The position numbers and the translations under genes are program-made. The notes beneath the pieces are model-generated. The model was not told the origin of the DNA. It worked only from the letters and a program-made list of their open reading frames with translations, and searched no databases. From assembly GCA_011799875.1 (NCBI GenBank), contig CM022297.1:74280488-74344487 (forward strand): a DNA stretch of 64,000 nucleotides. The letters are read 5' to 3'. The stretch is from Thinopyrum elongatum. Lineage: Eukaryota; Streptophyta; Magnoliopsida; Poales; Poaceae. Below, in pieces: positions 33,338 through 43,985 of this stretch. The first letter of the stretch is position 1, and the number at the start of each line of letters is the position of its first letter.

Positions 33338-36300
33338 CGTGGGACAAAGCTGAGTAAGACCTGCTTGCTAAAGGGGTCCAACCAGCGACATTGCACTGGC
33401 CAGATCAGGCAAGGACTTGGTTCTTTGGGGTTGGGGGAACTTTGGACCCAGAATCAGGGAAGTGTGTTTGGACGAACGATCAACTTGCAATACCCGTCAC
33501 GAAGCTTGAGGAAGCAATCAAGGCAGTGTAGGAAGGGACGTTCATTCCCGACAGAGAGAAGGACGAGCTGACAGAGACCCTCGGGAATCCTGAACACCCT
33601 GGACGAACACGAGGCACTTCAGGCTCTGTTCCGTGGGTGCATGGGTTTCCCGATAGCGGTGGTTATAGAAGCCGAGAGAGAAAGAAGAAAGGGGAAGCAA
33701 CCGAAATGCAGAAGATCAGTGCAAGATTAGCGAAACTAGAGGAACTTGAGAGCCAGCGAGCTACCGGCCAACCATCTCAGCGGCACGAAAATCCTTCCTT
33801 CGACACTGCCCCCGAAGCTACCCCACCATCTCAGCGGAGAAGCAGCGTGGCTTCCACGGAGCTCATTCAGCCTGATTTCACGGCTCCTCGCTACCCCGTG
33901 GATAGTATCACGGAGACTGAACATTGTGTGCTAATGGCGAAATGCCAGAACCTGACCTTGAAGGCGGCGGTCGGCTCTGTTTTACCTCCTTGAGCTGAGG
34001 GAACTTTCCATTGCCGTTCGATTCCACATGGCTATACTATTGTCATGGTGGATGAAATAATGGAGGGATTTGAGGGGCTCAAGCTTGACTACCCTACAAG
34101 TGAAGGGGATATTCTTCTAGAAAATGCTTTAAGGAGTACCTGTCTATGGAGAAAGGAGAACATCAAGCTTCCAAACTGGACGCCGCCTCAGCAGACTCAG
34201 CCAGATGAGGCCCCTCAGCAGACTCAGCCGGATGAGGCCCCTCAGCAGAGTCCTCTTCCGCCTCAGCTGTCTCCGGCGCGTCAGCGAACTCCGCCTCCTC
34301 AGGCGCGTCAGCGGACTCCGCCTCCTCCGGCGCGTCAGCGGACTCTGCCGCCTCAGCAACGGCAGAAGAGAGCCATCGCCGCTCCGGCGGCTAGCAGTAC
34401 AAAAGGCGAGAAGAAATTCAAAGCTGGTCCAAGCCTCAGGGCTCCTCCAAAGTTACCATATGAGAGGACTGACGAGGAAACCAACGACATCGTGGATGCC
34501 GAAGTGCAGGCCCATTTTGAACGGAAACGTCCACCTCCGAAGGAAACAATAGATCCGGTGAAATCGAAGCGCACTCTGGATGCCCTTAAGCGACCACCAC
34601 CGCCTCCTTCGCAATTCAACTATGACCGCTGTATTGAAAAGATATATGATGAAGCGCGGCGGCCGGGAAGTACTACCAGTGCTGCAAGACGAAGAAGTGG
34701 GAAAAAATTCCCCAGCTCGGCGAACAGGAGAAGCAATCATGCCCCCCGCTCAAGGTGTCTAGCAATATCGTCGCTAATCATCCGGGGCTACTGCCCGGTA
34801 CCAATCTTGGTGATTACGTGGGCGATGATGTACAGTTTGAAATGACTGAGGCAGTAGAGATCTTTAGATACGAGCACAGGAAGCCTCTCGTCAAACCTGA
34901 TCAGCTCCCTCATCTAACAACGATGATGCGAAGATTGCATGACTGGTACTTGGAAAGCTGCAGGAAGAATGGGACCGATAGTTTGATGGTGAGAATTAAA
35001 GATGAGCATGAACTTATTGGAGTCGACCTGATGCCTGTTGAATTTGTGGAATTATTTCAGTTATTCAATCAAGAGGCCCTCGACAAACAACTCATGACTT
35101 GCTACTGCCTGTAAATATTACTTCTGTAATTAAGTCTCTAGCTCAGCTCGTTCATTGCATGTATATATAATTATCCTCACCATATTATGCAGATTGAAGA
35201 TCGTCGAATGCAAAAGAGGACAAATATATGACATTGGGTTCATTAGCCCAAATACCGTAAATGAATGGACGGTAGAAAATAGAGTTGAAGATACTGAGAA
35301 AAACTTGCTACAAGCGTTCCTTCGACATCAAAACAAAAGGGAAATACTCTTTCCTTACAACTTCAAATGAGTGTTACTGTCTTGTGCATATTCGGTTTCA
35401 CTTATTCGAGGTTAAGTAATGTAATTGATGAGTTAAGCTTGCGCAGGTTCCACTTTATTCTGCTATACATTAAGCTTGACGGGGGAGTAGTAACTGTCTT
35501 AGACTCGAGACGTAAAGATCCCAAGGATTATGCGGACATGACTGCAATGCTCCAGAAGTAAGTTCAATCATTATCGCACCATATCAGCAACTTTCGTTCA
35601 TTTCCTGATATCAAGTAATCATTTTCTTTGCCTGGCAGGATTTGGAAAAAGTTCACCGGAATGGTTCCGGGTCTGAAGAACGAGCTGCGATTTACACATC
35701 CTAAAGTAAGTAGTACTAGCTAGTTCCGTGCATCTCTCATTGATTCTAATTTCATCAATACCATTATCATGCTTGATTATCAGTTTGATTGAACTCTACT
35801 CTCGTAAAGTGCTTGTGGCAGGCAGGCGGAAATAATTTATGTGGATACTACGTTTGCGAGTTCATTCGCCACTCGATCTCTAAGCGGGGCTTCTTGTCTG
35901 ACAAATAATTTGAAGTACGTAAACAATATTCATAATTTTATTTTATTACCATCAATTGTGTTGAGTTTCATTCATATATATGTATTGACCCCCTTCTTTA
36001 AATTAGGTCTGGCAGATGCGGGATGAGCTCCTACCACATGATCGCATACGAGCAATTCAAAAGGAATTGGCGGCATTCTTTTTGACCACGTCATACATGA
36101 AAAGGGAGAATACCACGGAAATTCAATGGGAGTTTGGCGCTTGATGATGTCAGGAATGTTATATTGTATATATGTAGTAGCGTCGGATAGATATACGAAA
36201 ACTTGTTGTTCGATCAAGCACGGAGAAAGAGAGGTCACTTCTCTCTATATATGTTCATGACGATCTTGTGTAATTAATGGTTTCCTTCGTTTGCTTACTA

Positions 36301-36439
36301 GCTAGCGTCGAGTTCTCTATATGTAGTAGCTAGCGTCGACCAAGCACGGAGAAAGAGATGTCACTTCTCTCTATTAGCTAGAGAACACAATATGAAACCT
36401 CTAAACCCCCCCTTTAGAAAAAAAATCCTAGCGCCTGGG

Positions 36440-36611
36440 AGCTGCTGACGATCAACCGGGACTAAAGGTCCTCCTACCTGTGCGCCCCACAGCGGCCACG
36501 TGGAGCTCCTTTAGTCCCGGTTCTGCAACCGGGACAAAACGACCGGGACTAAAGCCTCTCACTTTTAGTCCCGGTTGACTTACGGAATAAGTGCCCTGTT
36601 TTCTACTAGTG
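36440..36611. repeat. Right subterminal region of CACTA 1
   Basis: ACCGGGACTAAAGG and inverse copies are followed by the terminus CCCTGTTTTCTACTAGTG. The matching end of copy 2 is at 52685-52910 in inverse orientation. Confidence 0.85.
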
Positions 36612-37042
36612 TTCTCTGACTTCCTTTTTTTTCAACCGGGCAGCGCCCCTTTCCATTAATTTCTTAGTGGAAATACATTATCTGTTTTAGCTTTTCCCCG
36701 ACTTCCTACCAAATACAGTGTGTAACTTTGGATTTGGTCATTTATATGCGAAAGCCATTAAACTTTCGTGCTGCTTTGAGGCAAAACCTGACGGCCCCCC
36801 TGATTGCGGATCAGTGAAGTCACTTAGCCACATGTGGCTAGTTCTATATCTACTCGCCTCAAATGATGCATGCTGCCTTTTTTGCACGTCTCATGGAACT
36901 TCATTCGGATAGCTAGGTCCCACCACACCCGTGATTCATGAAATTAACTACAATTAGTAGTGCTGGTACTTGCGGCTACTAATAATGGTGCTGGTTTAGT
37001 GGGTGAGAAATTAGGTAAAAAAAATACCAGTTTAAAAACTGA
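36612..37042. other. Noncoding gap after CACTA 1
   Basis: It begins with the TTC duplication. A run AACCGGGCAGCGCCCC after T(8) at 36627-36655 could be the inverse of a LINE tail. Nothing else is recognised. Confidence 0.4.
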
Positions 37043-38577
37043 GGTCCTCCGCTTTTATTTACTCTGCATATTAGGTTTGTCTAAAGTCAAACATTATATA
37101 CTTTCAACAAGTTTATATAAGAAAAATAACATACAACATTATTTGCATGCCCAAAGATCAAGGTGGGTTAGGGATAGAGAACTTAGAGGTTAAAAATAAG
37201 TGTCTCCTAAGCAAATGGTTATTTAGATTATCTGTTGAAACTGAGGGAACATGTGTACAAATTTTGGGTAATAAGTACCTATATTCCAAGACTTTGGCCC
37301 AGGTTACCGCTAGACCTAATGATTCATCATTTTGGAAGGGGTTAATGAGGATGAAAGAAACCTTTTTTCATAGGGTGAAATTTATTATTGACAATGGTAA
37401 CACGACTAGATTTTAGGAAGATGCATGGCTAGGAGAGACACCCTTAGACATCCAATATCCCTCATTGTGCAACGCAAGGAAGCCTATGTTGCTACAGTAT
37501 TACAATCGGTCCCCCTTAATATCCAATTCAGGAGGTCTTTGGTTGGGGAACGATGCAACTCTTGGTTGCATTTGGTTCGCAAGTTGATGGATGTTCAACT
37601 TTCGGATCAACCAGATACCCTTAATGGGAAACTCCCTACGAACGGTAGTTTCACGGTGAAATCTATGTACTTGGACCTAATTGATTCTGGGCCAATTCTG
37701 CGGTCTCTCCATATCTGGAAGATTAAAGTACCGCTTAGAATTAAAATCTTCATGTGGTTTGTGCACAAATGAGTGATATTAACAAAGGATAACTTGGTAA
37801 AGCGAAGATGGGTCAGTAGTTCCCGATGCTGTTTTTGCGACCATGACCAAACGATTCAACATCTCTTTTTAGACTGTCTGTTAGCCAAACTTCTTTGGCA
37901 TTCTCTTCATATAGCCTTCAATCGTGAATCCTCCTATTAGCATCAATGTGTTATTTGGGATGTGGCTACATGGAGTGGATTTAAATATTGCGAGACATAT
38001 TCAGATAGGGATATGTGCACTATTTTGGGCTATACGGAACTGCAGAAATGATATAATCTTTAACGGGAAAATTATTAACAACTTTTGTCAGGTTATCTAC
38101 AGAACCACTGCTTGGATCCATACGTGGTCGTTACTCACTCATGCAGACTTCAGGAGCTTTTGGTTACTAGGTGCAACCGATGAAAGATGGTAGCATGGGT
38201 TATCTTCAGCCGATTTGGATGGCGAGCTAATAATAGGCTAGGTGGTTAGTCATTGTAGCCTATATTTTTCGCCGGCTGTGGCATCTTTTTTCTTCTACTT
38301 TTTGTTATTTCTGGGCTCTATTTGTGAGCTAGTACCAGATCTGAGACCTTGTTTTCATATTTTGATTTAATAAACTGACTGCATGCATCACTCTGATGCA
38401 GAGGCCGGGAATATCCTCCTTTAAAAAAAACACCATCAAATCAATATCACTGAATTCATCATTGCATATATTTTCACATCATATAAATTTATTACTGTAA
38501 ATGTTCATATTGTTTTTAATAAACTTGGTCAAACTTCGTAAAGTTGGACATCAGTCAAATCTAATACCTACTAGCGT
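37043..38577. mobile_element. MITE split by a LINE
   Basis: The left part, 37043-37136, has CTCTGCATATTAGGTTTGTC, AAAGTCAAAC and AAGTTTATA. The right part, about 38432-38577, contains the inverse blocks AAACTTGGTCAAACTT, GACATCAGTCAAATC and CTAATACCTAC. The two halves form one Stowaway-like MITE of about 240 bp whose centre was entered by the LINE at 37137-38420. Confidence 0.65.
37137..38420 (+). mobile_element. 5'-truncated LINE with zf-RVT remnant
   Basis: Successive frames read MPKDQGGLGIENLEV, then IWKIKVPLRIKIFMWF, then RCCFCDHDQTIQHLF and ICALFWAIRNCRNDIIF. These are the C-terminal part of plant L1-type reverse transcriptases with the zinc-binding zf-RVT block. Stops at about 37414, 37770 and later break it. 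The 3' end has a poly-A run after CTCCTTT at about 38415. The endonuclease and most of the RT domain are absent, so it is a dead 5'-truncated copy. A clear target duplication was not found. Confidence 0.82.
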
Positions 38578-38605
38578 ATCTTGACAATGTGGCAGCGGTT
38601 TGTAA

Positions 38606-39612
38606 GAGCATCTCTAGCAGACCCCCTATTCTGCGAAAATGTAAACGGGCTCAAAATCGCCGCGGCAGATCAGAAACTGTATCCAAAATCGTAAAATTTA
38701 AAAAACATGTTTCGCGCGAGAAATTTAACGCAAAAGCTCGCCGGAGCATAGATCATTCTTCACATAGGGGCAGATCGTTCGTAGACAACATAGATATATT
38801 TACATAAAAGGTCGGAGCTACGCTACCGTATCACTAGACAAAATGGAGCTGACCGGAGCTCGTGCGGTAGCTGACCAGCGGCAGGGCTCAATCGGAGTCG
38901 TCGTCGGAGGTGAGGTTGACGAAGATCCGCTCCTGCTTAGCGGCCTCGCGGCGCCACTCCTCCTTCTTGCTCTCCTCCCATGCACTGCGCGCTAGCATCG
39001 CGGGCAAAATGGCGTCCGCCTGCGCCGGGGGAGGAAGTCCTCCGGCCCGACGACGCCACCGGCACGTCGCTCCGGCCCCGCCTCGGCCTCCGGCTCCTTC
39101 TTCACCGGGATGATAGAGGAGCGCGAGCTGGATGCCCCGGAGGAGCTGCCGGTGCCGGAGAAGAGGCGCTAGCGCGCGCGGTCGTACTCCTCCGTCTCGC
39201 GGCGGAGGAATGACGGCGGCGGTGACCGCCCGTGGCGTGTGTATCGCAAGGCGGCGCGCTTCCGCGCCCCGTCGGATCTGACGCGACGCGCCCGCTTGGG
39301 GTCCTCGTTGTCACGGCGGGTGGACTCGGCCATCGCGGGCGGCGGATTGGAGGCACGGGCGGTGGATCTGAGGCACCGGCAGTGAAGGATTGGGGATTTT
39401 CGTGGCGGCGGAGGGATAGGGTTTCGGCCTGTATCCAGCAGCCGAACTCGCACATATACTGGTCGAGGGGGCGCGTTTCTGGACCACCGCAAAAGTTTTA
39501 CGGGCCGGGCTGCGTTTACGGTGTCTGTTCTCGCAGACAAAATGACCCAAACCCGTATATCGCCGGAATTTTATAGTTCCAGCGATTTATACGGGGTCTG
39601 CTAGAGACTGCT
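38606..39612 (-). mobile_element. Non-autonomous DNA transposon with a broken host-like ORF
   Basis: Terminal inverted repeats are AGAGCATCTCTAGCAGACCCC (left) and the inverse of GGGGTCTGCTAGAGACTGCTT (right). The GC-rich minus-strand frame starts ATG at about 39333 (MAESTRRDNEDPKRAR, then FLRRETEEYDRAR), meets a TAG, and continues in changed frame to a tail ending KQERIFVNLTSDDDSD near 38890. No transposase is present. Similar arrangements in grasses come from small elements that have taken up coding sequence. The protein is unidentified. Confidence 0.6.
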
Positions 39613-40535
39613 TCCAACTCCAGCACAACCAACAAGATCGGTATATCGCTCATACACACCATTAATTGTATTCAATAGAGTTCTATGGAGGGCCATTGCT
39701 CCCTTTTTTCCTCAATATAGAACACAATTTATCTCTGCTGTCCGTGTAAACTGACAGAAATGATGGTTATCCAAGAAGAGACGAAAATAGAGAATTAATT
39801 CATCGAACGATGATCTTGTAAAATGAGAAGATGACAAGCAAAGCGTGGACAGCAAAATGCGATGGTTCCTCTCTTTGTCGAGGCGCGATGGTGATGGGGA
39901 AGGCGTACCGGAGACAAATTTTGTCCCGTACCTCTCTTGTAATAAAAGAGAAAATGGCTGATAAAAACCGGGAGACTGTCTGCGGGTGAATGTGTCGGCC
40001 ATGCATCCAGGGAAAAAATTACGAGTAATTAGTGCCAAACCGATGTGAGTGTCGTGTGTGTGACGTGCATTTGCAGGTAGCAAGCCGTTTTCGCCTTTGA
40101 TAAAGCGTGGCCAAGTGGTTGCCTAATCGATCCATCGATCGGGGCTGGCATGGTAACTCGGCTTTGACTTTCCTCCTTTAGTTTTTTATAGTTTGGCTTT
40201 CTCTTTCCCCTTGGAGACGAAAGGCACATCCATGATGACTGATGCTCATGTATATCAACTCAACAAAGCAAAACACATAAATCTCTTTATGTCGAATCGA
40301 AGGACATACACACAAGCGAGAGGTGTGTATTCATGCAGGGTACTGTGCATGTACGTATGTATGGAACTCACGAGCATTTCCAGATCCAGGACGGCATGCA
40401 TGCATGAAGAACCAAGTGTGTCCTTGCGCGTGCAAGTGTAAACATCTTCCTCCATGCGCATGCTCGTGACCTGCTTCAATCCGTCTGGGCGTTTAGCTGT
40501 TTGGACTTTGGACCGTACATATGCAATGGAATTTA
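39613..40535. other. Noncoding stretch
   Basis: No supported gene or repeat. Short frames lack family resemblance. Confidence 0.45.
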
Positions 40536-40639
40536 CTCCCTCCGTCCGTCCGGCATTAACCGTCTTGAAATGGATGAATCTATATACTGAAACGCATCTG
40601 GATACACTCGTTTCAGCGAGAGTTAATTCCGGACGGAGG
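40536..40639. mobile_element. Stowaway MITE
   Basis: The left end CTCCCTCCGTCCGTCCGG follows TA. The right end TTAATTCCGGACGGAGG is its inverse but has lost the final GAGTA. The interior has GATACACTCGTTTCAG. Length is about 104 bp. Confidence 0.82.
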
Positions 40640-41090
40640 TTGCAGTTTTCTTCTCTGACCGGGAAATATAGGTTTTAGTGCAACTTGAACAAAGTCATCA
40701 GAAAGAGTGCAGAGGTTATGCCCCCAGCTAGGAACATCTTCCAGCAGCACCGAGTGCTCTCGAGTTCTAGCATGGATAGCCAGGCAGCCAGCTCGATCGT
40801 CTGGCAACGACTGAATCAGGTTCTCGGGCGGCTTCACTGTAATATATGGGTTGTCCGGCGAGTTTTGCCTACAGCATGACTCGTAGCGCTTCAAGAACGC
40901 GGCACAGTGAGTGGGTCTGAGCAACAACGGCAGATCCATCAACAAGACCCGTCGTTTAGGTGTTGGAGGCCGGCCACCGCCGCTGCAATTTCAGCTGCAT
41001 CTGCATCTGAACATGTATTGATCAGATGGTGTAGCCCTGCATGAAGCATGAGAGAACAGAAACTGCGATGGGGGGAATCGGCGAATCACA
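40640..41090. other. Gap with an unidentified minus-strand frame
   Basis: A minus-strand frame across 40613-40945 contains RPTHCAAFLKRYESCC and LIQSLPDDRAGCLAIHAR. No ATG context, splice sites or family were recognised, and it runs into the MITE. It is not called as a gene. Confidence 0.25.
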
Positions 41091-42276
41091 GCATCTACAA
41101 ACACCAAAATCCAGTCCTCAAACGCCCGGCGCATCCGCACACAGTGACCAGACAGCACACAAAAAATTGATTTCACAACCATATACACACCATTTTCAAA
41201 TAACCAAATCTGTATTATTACATGTAGGGTAAAACCTAATCTAAGCGGAGCTCATCCGGCTCCGCCGTGCCCATGTTCGGCGGCCGGCTGCGCCCCTCAA
41301 AGTGTTGGTCCGGTCGCCGGCGAAATAGAGTAGGACATGGGACATGGATTAGCTCACGGGACTTGAGGCGCCGCCGTCTCTCATTCCCTAATCTTTCTCG
41401 TCGGAGTTCGGAACCTTCACGGTGCCGGTGGACGTGAGATCGATGATGAATCCGTCTTGGAAGGAGCCGGAAACATCCACCACAACGTGGTTGCGGTGCC
41501 CGGGGTGGCTGTGCACCACACGAGGCGCCGGAGGATGCAACTTCGCCTCGCCAACGTCCGCCGCTGCGAGGGCCGCCGCCGACTCCCGTGCACGCTGCCT
41601 CGCATGGCGGGCACGCCGCGCCATATTTGCGTCGGCGGACGCCCATGATTTTACCTCTGCCTCGGCGCGCCAACGAAGCGGTTGCGCATCCGCCGACGCG
41701 TTTGGACGCCAGACGAATCGCACCGCCACCGGTGATGCATCGGTGACACACCTCGCGCTGGATCCATGCATCATTTGGGTGGACGCAATGGATTCCCGAC
41801 AGAAGGAGTCCGAGTGCTGCAGTCTGGCGGCCTCCTCCTGGGAACGGTGGAGCGCAAGGTGGACGGTCATCTCCTCCTTGGGGCCGTGTGGGATGAGCTT
41901 GGGGTAAACGGATCTAGAGGTGTAGGGCTCGGATTCGCTGCCCGCCATGCCGGAGAGGGTAGGAGATTGTTGGACAGGGGCTTGGGGGCGGGGGGAGTGG
42001 AGTGGAACGCGTCTAGGGTTTTCATCGGAGTGCGGATAGGGTCCATTTTATGTGGGGTCGGATGGGCCAGCGTGGGACGGATCCGACGTGGCGGGCGCGT
42101 CCGGGCATCCCCATGTCCGCTCCAGATTTTGGCTAGATATGGGGAGTGACGGTCAGTCCGGGCGTTTAGGCAGGCTATGAGGAGGCCGGTTGGGTGGTGT
42201 TTTTCAGTTCATGCACTGACCGGACAGCCCGTCTGGGTGTTTGGGGGCGGGTATGAGGAGTCCGATTGTAGATGCT
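41091..42276 (-). mobile_element. Non-autonomous DNA transposon with GCATCTACAA ends
   Basis: The left end GCATCTACAAACACC and the inverse of the right end (GCATCTACAATCGGAC) match at the tip, then share weaker similarity (CAAACGCCCGG and CAGTGACCAGACAG against their counterparts). The interior holds one intact minus-strand frame at 41388-41948 and no transposase. A Mutator-like origin is plausible; no clear 9-bp duplication was seen. Confidence 0.5.
41388..41948 (-). CDS. 186-codon ORF of unknown function in the small transposon
   Basis: The ATG at 41948 (MAGSESEPYTSRSVYPK) opens a frame to the stop at 41388. It has an Ala/Arg-rich helix (SADANMARRARHARQRARESA) flanked by a His/Pro patch. 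The C-terminal stretch VVVDVSGSFQDGFIIDL reads like a real folded segment, followed by an acidic tail (PNSDEKD). No enzyme motif is recognised. It is intact although its neighbours are broken, and could be captured host sequence or an element-encoded factor. Confidence 0.45.
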   Translation of the reverse strand: MAGSESEPYTSRSVYPKLIPHGPKEEMTVHLALHRSQEEAARLQHSDSFCRESIASTQMMHGSSARCVTDASPVAVRFVWRPNASADAQPLRWRAEAEVKSWASADANMARRARHARQRARESAAALAAADVGEAKLHPPAPRVVHSHPGHRNHVVVDVSGSFQDGFIIDLTSTGTVKVPNSDEKD

Positions 42277-42588
42277 TTTAGACTCCCACAGCTGGGCGCT
42301 GACGTGGCCTTATTGGAAGAAGTATTGGCAGAGCCAAAAAAATTCTCAAGATATTGAGGGAGTTGGGGTATGGCTGTGTGTTTCATGTGATGCAGAGGCG
42401 GAGGTAATCCCCTTATCCAAAAAAAACTAAGAGAGTTAGCGTGAATTATTGAGATATCCCATTATTATTATTATTGTTTTTGAGGGTATGTTGGAGCATG
42501 TATATTGGTCTAACTCTCGTAATAACTGATTTTTTTAGAGAAGGGGATCTCTTGGAGATGCTATTAGGCGGACTGAAAAATACCTAGC
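42277..42588. other. Noncoding gap
   Basis: It contains an ATT microsatellite near 42462-42476 and poly-A at 42419. Nothing else was recognised. Confidence 0.5.
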
Positions 42589-42599
42589 AGACTGAACTA

Positions 42600-42904
42600 G
42601 AACGTGAACCAATCTATGGTTGGATGGTTAGAGGGACAGTGGTATCCCCAACCCACTAGGGTTCAAGTCCTGGTGCTCGCAATATTACTGGATTTATTTC
42701 ATGATTTCAGGCGATTCCCTTTCAGTGGGAGAAGACGTTTCCTGTCGACGACGAGGCTCCTACGGTGACTTCATAAATCTCAAGATGATATGCCGGCTCA
42801 GTCTCTCAAAGGTGTTCATAGGGGTAGGGTGTGCATGTGTGCGTTCATAGGGGTAAGTGTATGCGCGTATGTATGAGCGCTTGCGTTTGTACTGTGTTAA
42901 AAGA
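42600..42904 (+). mobile_element. tRNA-derived SINE with 11-bp target duplication
   Basis: Flanks AGACTGAACTA (42589-42599) and AGATTGAACTA (42905-42915) differ at one base. The head has a box-A-like GGTTGGATGGTTAGAGG and a good box B, GGGTTCAAGTCC. The tail ends CTGTGTTAAAAG. The body matches the inverse of 18259-18574 along its whole length (GTTCATAGGGGT, ACTTCATAAATCTCAAGATGAT). Confidence 0.9.
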
Positions 42905-43985
42905 AGATTGAACTATGGACGGGCCACATCACCATGTCTTCTTGCTCGGTGGACCCTCAAACCCTCTCCACACTCCTATGTCCGGACGGACAGCCCGAAC
43001 AGTATCCGAACAAAAAGAAGGGCACCAAACGGCTTCGTTCAAGCCCATATGCCCATGCTATTCGGCACCCCTCAGACTAAGACCATACGTCGGGAGGCTC
43101 CGGCAGTAGACACGCCCACCAAATGTTTGAGGCTATTCGCCAACAAATATGTAGGTTTCTTTTCTTCCCATACGCATTTATTGAACGAATTTTAGGATTG
43201 TACTTTCATTGTGATGCATGTTTAGGACTCATTCATGGTGGACATGATAAATGACTGTCAAGATACTCCAAATTCTGAGATGGGTGATCAAAATTCACCT
43301 TTGTTTGATGTTGGACAATCATCCGGAACTCGAAAAAAGAAGGTGAAGGCAAGAGGAAATACATACTCAACCCATGAAGATGTCTTTGTTGTGTCAAGCT
43401 TGATTGCACACAAGCATTGATCCTATATGTTGAACCAAGAGAAAGGGTTCTAAGTATGGGGGGGGGGGGGATTCATGCATGGTACCATGAACACGAGCAC
43501 TACGTGGACCACATCCAATCCATTTACACCAACAATGAGGGCTCTCTCTAACATAGATGGACGGCCATCCAAGTGTTCATGAACAAGTTTTGAGGTTTCT
43601 ATGTGCAAGTGGTGAATATGCACCAAAGTGGTATTTGAGTCGGTAGCCATGTAAGTTTTGTTTCCTTCACATTGGTCATCCTCTTTCTTGTTTGCTTCGT
43701 TTCTGGCATGATGTTCACATGTGATTTTTGAATAGATGGAGTTGGCCGCCCCTTTGTAGCATAAATTTTAGAAGAAGCCATTCACGATGTCCCAACAATG
43801 GCAGAGTTGAATGGAAATCGAAGTGGTCAACCTTTTTTGAAGATCTCAGAAACCCCACCAAGAAGAAGAAGAACAACAATGTCACAAGCTATCACCAATT
43901 TATTGGATTGGATAACGACGATGACCAAGGTGGCATGGAACTAAGCCAAAGAGGAATGGACACTTCAGGCGCAAGAGGTAGGAGA

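Larger units (their letters stand above)
28207..36150 (+). pseudogene. Second CACTA gene with Ulp1-like (C48) protease domain, broken
   Basis: The start is the ATG at 28207 (MDRDLEKEELLGDI), then acidic 13-residue tandem repeats and a GT donor at 28450. The next part (EKMTELFKNWKKDL, then FIGQYEKIRDHSPAF) is cut at 29123 by a solo LTR and resumes at 33343. It is followed by a Pro/Gln-rich linker (34190-34370) and LPYERTDEETND. A C48 protease domain comes last, in exons 34755-35110, 35193-35366, 35447-35557, 35639-35705 and 35810 onward. Catalytic-type residues are present: His in FHFILL, Asp in TVLDSR, and Gln and Cys in QAGGNNLCGYYVC. Damage includes stops, a frameshift near 34700, and a splice donor changed to AT at 35367-35368. 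The family removes SUMO-like modifiers; its role in CACTA elements is not settled. Confidence 0.82.
20632..36611 (+). mobile_element. CACTA transposon, copy 1 (with a solo LTR nested inside)
   Basis: The left end CACTAGTACAAAACAGGG and the inverse of the right end (CACTAGTAGAAAACAGGG) are the terminal inverted repeats. The direct 3-bp flanks are TTC on both sides, as expected for CACTA elements. Subterminal regions hold many copies of CCGGGAC or GGTTCG words. In order it carries a small coiled-coil/membrane frame, a TNP2-type transposase, a cluster of terminal-type motifs with a TATA box, and a second gene ending in a Ulp1-like protease. All large frames are broken. Total length is 15,980 bp, of which 4,219 bp is the nested LTR and its duplication. 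A related copy lies at 52685 in the opposite orientation. Confidence 0.93.

Noticed and set aside
36612..36700. Separate LINE tail from T-run and CGGGCAGCGCCCC
   Set aside because: Too short and without any coding remnant to call as an element.
42606..42680. tRNA gene suggested by box A- and box B-like sequence
   Set aside because: No cloverleaf or acceptor stem; it is the head of a SINE with a target duplication around the whole 305-bp element.
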